Shown here: positions 56,284 through 64,000 of the stretch, piece after piece
How positions within the stretch are numbered: the stretch's first letter is position 1
Layout: the number at the start of each line of letters is the position of its first letter
Origin: Eutreptiella sp. 'Long Island Sound 2002'
Lineage: Eukaryota; Euglenozoa; Euglenophyceae; Eutreptiales; Eutreptiaceae
Length of the DNA: 64,000 bases
NCBI GenBank assembly: GCA_964036045.1
Contig: OZ038381.1
Location: 111,278,922 to 111,342,921, forward strand
Direction: 5' to 3'
Program-made: the position numbers and the translations under genes
Notes under the pieces: model-generated
Databases searched by the model: none
What the model was told of the DNA's origin: nothing
What the model saw: only the letters and a program-made list of their open reading frames with translations

Positions 56284-59200
56284 TATAGGTCCCCACGAGC
56301 CCCCAAAGGTGCCCATAGGTCCCCAAAGGTCCCCATAGGTCCCCAAAGGTGCCCATAGGTCCCCAAGGGTCCCCATAGGTCCCTATTGGTCCCCATACGT
56401 CCCCAAAGGTGCCCATAGGCCCCCATAGGTCCCCAAAGGTGCCCATAGGTCCCCAAAGGTGCCCAAAAGTCCCCATAGGTCCCCATAGGTCCCCAAGAGT
56501 GCCCATAGGTCCCCAAGGGTCCCCATAGGTCCCCATAGGCCCCCATAGGCCCCCATAGTCCCCATAGGTCCCCATAGGTCCCCATAGGTGCCCATAGGGC
56601 CCCAAAGGTCCCCGTAGGCCCCCACAGGCCCCCAAGGGTCCCCATAGGTCCCCATAGGTCACAATAGGCCCCCATAGGTGCCCATAGGTCCCTCAAGGTC
56701 CTCATAGGCCCCCAAGTGTCCCCATAGGCCCCCGTAGGCCCCCATACGTCCCCATAGGTCCCCATGGGCCCCCATAGGCCCCCATAGGCCCCATAGGCGC
56801 CCATAGGGCCCCAAAGGTCCCCATAGGCCCCCATAGGCCACCATAGGTCCCCAAAGGTGCCCATAAGTCCCCAAAGGTGCCCATAGGTCCCAAAGGTCCC
56901 CATAGGTCCCCATGGGTCCCCATAGGTCCCCAAAGGTGCCCATAGGTCCCAAAGGTCCCAATAGGTCCCCATAGGTCCCCATAGGTCCCCATAGGCCCCC
57001 ATAGGTCCCCATAGGCCACCATAGGTCACCAAAGGTGCCCATAGGTCTCCATAGGTGCCCATAGGTGCCCATAGGTCCCCAAAGGTCTCCAAAGGTCCCC
57101 ATAGGCCCCCATAGGCCCCCATAGGTGCCCATAGGTCCCCAAAGGTGCCCATAGGTCCCCAAAGGTCCACATAGGTCCCCATAGGTCCCCATAGGCCCCC
57201 ATAGGTCCCCAAAGGTGCCCATAGGTCCCAAAGGTCCCAATAGGTCCCCATAGGTCCCCATAGGCGCCCATAGGTCTCCATAGGTCCCCAAAGGCCCCCA
57301 TAGGTCCCCATAGGTCCCCATAGGCCCCCATAGGCCCCATAGGTCCCAAAAGGCCCCCATAGGTGCCCATAGGTCCCCGAAGGTCCCCATAGACCCCCAT
57401 AGGCCCCCAAAGGTGCCCATAGGTCCCCAAAGGTCCCCATAGGCCCCCATGAGTGCCCAAAGGTGCCCATAAATCCCCAAAGGTGCCCATAGGTCCCCAA
57501 AGGTCCCCATGGGTCCCCATAGGTCCCCAAAGGTGGCCATAGGTCCCCAAAGGTCCCCATAGGCCGCCATAGGTCCCCATAGGCCACGATAGGTCCCCAT
57601 AGATCCCCTTAGGCCCCCATAGGCCCCCATAGGTGCCCATAGGTCCCAAAAGGCCCCCATAGGCCCCCATAGCTGCCCATAGGTCTCCATAGCTGCCCCT
57701 TGGTCCCCATAGGCCCCCATAGGACCTCATAGGTCCCCAAAGGTGCCCATTGGTCCCCAAAGGTCGCCATAGGTCCCCATAGGTCCCCAAAGGTGCCCAA
57801 AGGTCCCCATAGGTCCCCATAGGCCACCATAGGTGCTCATAGGCTTCCAAAGGTCCCGATAGGTCCCCATAGGTGCCCATAGGTTCCCAAAGGTCACCAT
57901 AGGTGCCCATAGGGCCCCAAAGGTCCCCATAGGCCCCCACACGCCCCCAAAGGTCCCCATAGGTCCCAATAGGCCCCCATAGGTGCCCATAGGTCCCCAA
58001 AGCTCCTCATAGGCCCCCAAGTGTCCCCATAGGCCCCCGTAGGCCCCCATACGTCCCCATAGGTCCCCATAGGCCCCCATAGGCCCCCATAGGCGCCCAT
58101 AGGGCCCCAAAGGTCCCCATAGGCCCCCATAGGCCCCCATAGGTCCCCAAAAGTGCCCATAAGTCCCCAAAGGTGCCCATAGGTCCCAAAGGTCCCCATA
58201 GGTCCCCATGGGTCCCCATAGGTCCCCAAAGGTGCCCATAGGTCCCAAAGGTCCCAATAGGTCCCCATAGGTCCCCATAGGTCCCCATAGGCCCCCATAG
58301 GTCCCCATAGGCCACCATAGGTCCCCAAAGGTGCCCATAGGTCTCCATAGGTGCCCATAGGTGCCCATAGGTCCCCAAAGGTCTCCAAAGGTCCCCATAG
58401 GCCCTCATAGATGCCCATAGGTCCCCATAGGTCCCCATAGGTCCCCATAGGTGCCCATAGGTCCCCATAGGTCCCCAAAGGTGCCCATAGGTCCCCAAAT
58501 GTGCCCATAGGCCCCCATAGGCCCCCATAGGTCCCCAAAAGTGCCCATAAGTCCCCAAAGGTGCCCATAGGTCCCAAAGGTCCCCATAGGTCCCCATGGG
58601 TCCCCATAGGTCCCCAAAGGTGCCCATAGGTCCCAAAGGTCCCAATAGGTCCCCATAGGTCCCCATAGGTCCCCATAGGCCACCATAGGTCCCCAAAGGT
58701 GCCCATAGGTCTCCAAAGGTGCCCATAGGTGCCCATAGGTCCCCAAAGGTCTCCAAAGGTCCCCATAGGCCCTCATAGATGCCCATAGGTCCCCATAGGT
58801 CCCCATAGGTCCCCATAGGTGCCCATAGGTCCCCATAGGTCCCCAAAGGTGCCCATAGGTCCCCAAAGGTGCCCAAAAGGCCCCATAGGTCCCCATAGGT
58901 CCCCAAGAGTGCCCATAGGTCCCCAAGGGTCCCCATAGGCCGCCATAGGCCCCCATAGTCCCCATAGGTCCCCATAGGTCCCCATAGGTGCCCATAGGGC
59001 CCCAAAGGTCCCCATAGGCCCCCACAGGCCCCCAAAGGTCCCCATAGGTCCCAATAGGCCCCCATAGGTGCCCATAGGTCCCCAAAGGTCCTCATAGGCC
59101 CCCAAGTGTCCCCATAGGCCCCTGTAGGCCCCCATACTTCCCCATAGGTCCCCATGGGCCCCCATAGGCCCCCATAGGCCCCATAGGCGCCCATAGGGCC

Positions 59201-62200
59201 CCAAATGTCCCCATAGGCCCCCATAGGCCCCCATAGGTCCCCAAAGGTGCCCATAAGTCCCCAAAGGTGCCCATAGGTCCCAAAGGTCCCCATAGGTCCC
59301 CATGGGTCCCCATAGGTCACCAAAGGTGCCCATAGGTCCCAAAGGTCCCAATAGGTCCCCATAGGTCCCCATAGGTCCCCATAGGCCCCCATAGGTCCCC
59401 ATAGGCCACCATAGGTCACCAAAGGTGCCCATAGGTCTCCATAGGTGCCCATAGGTGCCCATAGGTCCCCAAAGGTCTCCAAAGGTCCCCATAGGGCCCC
59501 ATAGGTGCCCATAGGTCCCCATAGGTCCCCAAAGGTGCCCATAGGTCCCCAAAGGTCCACATAGGTCCCCATAGGTCCCCATAGGCCCCCATAGGTCCCC
59601 AAAGGTGCCCATAGGTCCCAAAGGTCCCAATAGGTCCCCATAGGCCCCCATAGGTCCCCATAGGTCTCCATAGGTCCCCAAAGGCCCCCATAGGTCCCCA
59701 TAGGTCCCCATAGGCCCCCATAGGCCCCATAGGTCCCAATAGGCCCCCATAGGTGCCCATAGGTCCCCGAAGGTCCCCATAGACCCCCATAGGCCCCCAA
59801 AGCTGCCAATAGGTCCCCAAAGGTCCCCATAGGCCCCCATAGGTGCCCAAAGGTGACCATAAGTCCCCAAAGGTGCCCATAGGTCCCCAAAGGTCCCCAT
59901 AGGCCGCCATAGGTCCCCATAGGCCACAATAGGTCCCCATAGATCCCCTTCGGTCCCCATAGGCCCCCATAGGCCCCCATAGGTGCCCATAGGTCCCAAA
60001 AGGCCCCCATAGGCCCCCATAGCTGCCCATAGGTCCCCATAGGTGCCTATAGGTCTTCATAGCTGCCCATAGGTCTCCATAGCTGCCCCTTGGTCCCCAT
60101 AGGTGCCTATAGGTCTTCATAGCTGCCCATAGGTCTCCATAGCTGCCCCTTGGTCCCCATAGGCCCCCATAGGACCTCATAGGTCCCGGAAGGTGCCCAT
60201 AGGTCCCCAAAGGTCGCCATAGGTCCCCATAGGTCCCCAAAGGTGCCCAAAGGTCCCCATAGGTCCCCATAGGTCCCCATAGGCCACCATAGGTGCGCAT
60301 AGGCTTCCAAAGGTCCCGATAGGTCCCCATAGGTGCCCATAGGTTCCCAAAGGTCACCATAGGTGCCCATAGGGCCCCAAAGGTCCCCATAGGCCCCCAC
60401 AAGCCCCCAAAGGTCCCCATAGGTCCCCATAGGTCCCAATAGGCCCCCATAGGTGCCCATAGGTCCCCAAAGGTCCTCATAGGCCCCCAAGTGTCCCCAT
60501 AGGCCCCTGTAGGCCCCAATACGTCCCCATAGGTCCCCATAGGCCCCCATAGGCCCCCATAGGCGCCCATAGGGCCCCAAAGGTCCCCATAGGCCCCCAT
60601 AGGCCCCAAAGGTCCCCAAAGGTGCCCATAAGTCCCCAAAGGTGCCCATAGGTCCCAAAGGTCCCCATAGGTCCCCATGGGTCCCCATAGGTCCCCAAAG
60701 GTGCCCATAAGTCCCCAAAGGTGCCCATAGGTCCCAAAGGTCCCCATAGGTCCCCATGGGTCCCCATAGGTCCCCAAAGGTGCCCATAGGTCCCAAAGGT
60801 CCCAATAGGTCCCCATAGGTCCCCATAGGTCCCCATAGGCCCCCAAAGGTGCCCAGAGGTCTCCATAGGTGCCCATAGGTGCCCATAGGTCCCCAAAGGT
60901 CTCCAAAGGTCCCCATAGGCCCTCATAGATGCCCATAGGTCCCCATAGGTCCCCAAAGGTGCCCATAGGTCCCCAAAGGTCCACATAGGTCCCCATAGGT
61001 CCCCAAAGGTGCCCATAGGTCAACATAGGCCCCCATAGGTCCCCATAGGTCCCCGTAGGTCCCCATAGGCCCCCATAGGTCTCCGTAGGTCCCCAAAGGC
61101 CCCCATAGGTCCCCATAGTTCCCCATAGGCCCCCATAGGCCCCCATAGGTCCCAATAGGCCCCCATAGGTGCCCATAGGTCCCCGAAGGTCCCCATGAGC
61201 CCCCATAGGCCCCCAAAGGTGCCCATAGGTCCCCAAGGGTCACCATAGGCCCCCATAGGTCCCCAAAGGTGCCCATAAGTCCCCAAAGGTGCCCATAGGT
61301 CCCCAAAGGTGCCCATATTTCCCCATAGGTCCCCATAGGTCCCCAAAGGTGCCGATGGGTCCCCAAAGTCCCCATAGGCCCCCATAGGCCCCCAAAGGTG
61401 CCCATAGGTCCCCAAAGGTCCCCATAGGCCCCCATAGGTGCCCAAAGGTGGCCATAAGTCCCCAAAGGTGCCCATAGGTGCCGAGAGGTCCCCATAGGTC
61501 CCCATGGGTCCCCATAGGTCCCCAAAGGTGGCCATAGTTCCCGAAAGGTCCCCATAGACCCCATAGGTCCCCATAGGCCACCATAGGTCCCCATAGATCC
61601 CCTTAGGTCCCCATAGGCCCCCATAGGCCCCCATAGATGCCCATAGGTCCCCAAAGGCCCCCATAGGCCCCCATAGCTGCCCATAGGTCCCCATAGGTGC
61701 CTATAGGTCTTCATAGCTACCGATAGGTCTCCATAGCTGCACCTTGGTCCCCATAGGTCCCCATAGGCCCCCATAGGCCCCCATAGGCGCCCATAGGTCC
61801 CAATAGGCCCGCATAGGTGCCGATAAGTCCCCAAAGGTCCCCATAGGCCCCCACAGGGCCCCAAAAGTGCCCATAGGTCCCCAAAGGGCACCATAGGCCC
61901 CCATAGGTCCCCAAAGGTGCCCATAGGTCCCCAAAGGTCCCCATAGGCCCCGATAGGTCCTCATAGGTCCCGAAAGGTGCCCATTGGTCCCCAAAGGTCG
62001 CCATAGGTCCCCATTGGTCCCCATAGGTCCCCATAGGCCCCCATAGGCCACCATAGGTGCGCATAGGCGCCCAAAGGTCCCCATAGGCCCCCACAGGCCC
62101 CCAAAGGTGCCCATAGGTGCCCAAAGGTCCCCATAGGTCCCCATAGGTGCCCATAGGTTCCCAAAGGTCACCATAGGTGCCCATAGGTCTCCAAAGGTCC

Positions 62201-64000
62201 CCATAGGTCCCCATAGGTCCCCATGGGTCCCCATAGGTCCCCAAGGTTCCCCATAGGTCCCCATAGGTCCCCAAAGGTCCCCAAAGGTGCCCATAGGTCC
62301 CCAAAGGTCCCCATAGGTCCCCATAGGTCCCCATAGGCCCCCATAGGTGCCCATAGGTCCCCATCGGTCCCCATAGGTCCCCATAGGTCCCCATAGGTCC
62401 CCATAGGTCCCCATAGGTCCCCATAGGCCCCTATAGGTCCCCATATATCCCCATTGGTCCCCATAGGCCCCCATAAGCCTCCATAGGTCCCCATAAGTCC
62501 CCAAAGGTGCCCATAAGTCCCCAAAGGTCCCCATAGGTGCCCAAAGGTCCCCATAGGTCCCCAAAGGTGCCCATACGTCCCCAAAGGTGCCCATGGGGCC
62601 CCTTAGGTCCCCATAGGCCCCCATACGTGCCCATAGGTCCCCATAGGTGCCCATAGGTCCGCATAGGCCCCCATAGGTGCCCATAGGTGCCCATACGTCC
62701 CCATAGGCCCCCATGGGTCCCCATAGGTCCCCATAGGTACCCATAGGTCCCCAAAGGTGCCCATAGGTCCCCATAGGCCCCCATAGGGCCCCATAGGTCC
62801 CCATAGGTCCCCATAGGCCCCCATAGGCCCCCATAGGTCCCCATAGGTCCCCATAGGCCCCCATAGGCCCCCATAGATGCCCATAGGTCCCCAAAGGCCC
62901 CCATAGGCCCCCATAGCTGCCCATAGGTCCCCATAGGTGCCTATAGGTCTTCATAGCTGCCGATAGGTCTCCATAGCTGCCCCTTGGTCCCCATAGGTCC
63001 CCATAGGCCCCCATAGGCCCCCATAGGCGCCCATAGGTCCCAATAGGCCCGCATAGGTGCCCATAAGTCCCCAAAGGTCCCCATAGGCCCCCACAGGGCC
63101 CCAAAAGTGCCCATAGGTCCCCAAAGGGCACCATAGGCCCCGATAGGTCCTCATAGGTCCCGAAAGGTGCCCATTGGTCACCAAAGGTCGCCATAGGTCC
63201 CCATAGGTCCCCATAGGTCCCCATAGGCCCCCATAGGCCACTATAGGTGCGCATAGGCGCCCAAAGGTCCCCATAGGCCCCCACAGGCCCCCAAAGGTGC
63301 CCATAGGTGCCCAAAGGTCCCCATAGGTCCCCATAGGTGCCCATAGGTTCCCAAAGGTCACCATAGGTGCCCATAGGTCTCCAAAGGTCCCCATAGGTCC
63401 CCATAGGTCCCCAAAGGTGCCCATAGGTCCCCAAAGGTCCCCATTGTCCCCATAGGTCCCCATAGGCCCCCATAGGTGCCCATAGGTCCCCATCGGTCCC
63501 CATAGGTCCCCATAGGTCCCCATAGGCCCCCATAGGTCCCCTTAGGTCCCCATAGGCCCCTATAGGTCCCCATATATCCCCATTGGTCCCCATAGGCCCC
63601 CATAAGCCTCCACAGGTGCCCATAGGTCCCCATAAGTCCCCAAAGGTGCCCATAAGTCCCCAAAGGTCCCCATAGGTGCCCAAAGGTCCCCATAGGTCCC
63701 CAAAGGTGCCCATACGTCCCCAAAGGTGCCCAAGGGGCCCCTTAGGTCCCCATAGGCCCCCATACCTGCCCATGGGTCCCCATAGGTGCCCATAGCTCCG
63801 CATAGGCCCCCATAGGCCCCCATAGGTGCCCAAAGGTGCCCATAGGTCCCCATAGGCCCCCATGGGTCCCCATAGGTCCCCATAGGTACCCATAGGTCCC
63901 CAAAGGTGCCCATAGGTCCCCATAGGCCCCCATAGGTCCCCATAGGTCCCCATAGGTCCCGATAGGCCCCCATAGGCCCCCATAGGTCCCCATAGGTCCC
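56284..64000. repeat. CCCCATAGGT satellite, array 3 (runs off the window)
   Basis: About 770 units of the 10-bp repeat with variant units. Longer blocks recur: the segment with GTGCCTATAGGTCTTCATAG occurs at 60041, 60101, 61697 and 62938. The part from 61697 reappears at 62938, a 1.24-kb higher-order period. All long minus-strand frames here translate as repeats of MGTYGDLWGP and are artefacts of the 30-bp reading cycle. Confidence 0.97.
60041..60160. repeat. Exact 60-bp duplication inside array 3
   Basis: Positions 60041-60100 and 60101-60160 are identical, a recent duplication of six satellite units. Confidence 0.95.

Noticed and set aside
56267-63993. Dozens of long overlapping ORFs (up to 760 codons) in the right satellite array
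   Set aside because: Same satellite artefact; all translate the same repeat in every minus-strand frame.
1-64000. CRISPR array, operon, rRNA or tRNA genes
   Set aside because: No repeat-spacer pattern and no recognisable rRNA or tRNA; repeats seen are eukaryotic satellites and minisatellites.

Overview
The window looks like nuclear DNA of a eukaryote, most plausibly an alga or other protist with a repeat-rich, GC-rich genome. Spliceosomal introns are visible, coding density is low, and there are no bacterial operons, rRNA or tRNA genes. Most of the sequence is mobile elements, tandem repeats and small multicopy gene families. The most informative feature is the reading code. In many independent places a frame that is clearly coding runs straight through TAG or TAA and ends at TGA. 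In the few aligned or composition-rich cases the residue at TAG or TAA fits glutamine. This matches the TAA/TAG = Gln nuclear code (translation table 6). Among green algae that code is known from Dasycladales, Cladophorales and Trentepohliales, and it is also known from ciliates and some flagellates. The exact organism is an inference I cannot settle from sequence alone.

Layout, left to right. 1-4246: a 1.82-kb unit in three tandem copies, no convincing gene. 4247-6500: low-information DNA with homopolymers. 6545-8201 (+), 17022-18770 (-) and 46131-46999 (-): three diverged copies (A, B, C) of one unknown gene family sharing an intron position. 9082-12818 (-): two long glutamine-code ORFs, one with a coiled-coil protein that has a second copy at 47369-49280 (+). 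Palindromic GTACGAATTT blocks lie just upstream of these ORFs and of the gene at 54231. 13378-15018 (+): fragments of one or two further genes. 15162-16676 (-): P/Q-rich coding repeats. 19.0-21.0 kb: several tandem repeats. 21254-24110 (+): a degenerate Ty3/gypsy-type retroelement region. 24213-26267, 45537-45703 and 56284-64000: a 10-bp CCCCATAGGT satellite.

Between the first two satellite blocks sits a very large (about 19 kb) non-LTR retrotransposon on the minus strand. It has a His/Pro-rich ORF1, then a long ORF2 with a CCCH finger, a possible Ulp1-like cysteine protease, an APE-type endonuclease, reverse transcriptase, a probable RNase H and C-terminal zinc knuckles. Its 3' end is a short ATGACT-type repeat that merges into the satellite. 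Its roughly 4-kb leader carries a recurring short motif and long G runs.

49.4-53.7 kb (+) holds an intron-rich acidic/basic-domain gene. Several of its introns are copies of one another, like introner elements. 54231-55994 (+) is a two-exon transposase-like gene. Frameshifts are common and many sit at G/C homopolymers, so it is unclear how much is decay and how much is assembly error.
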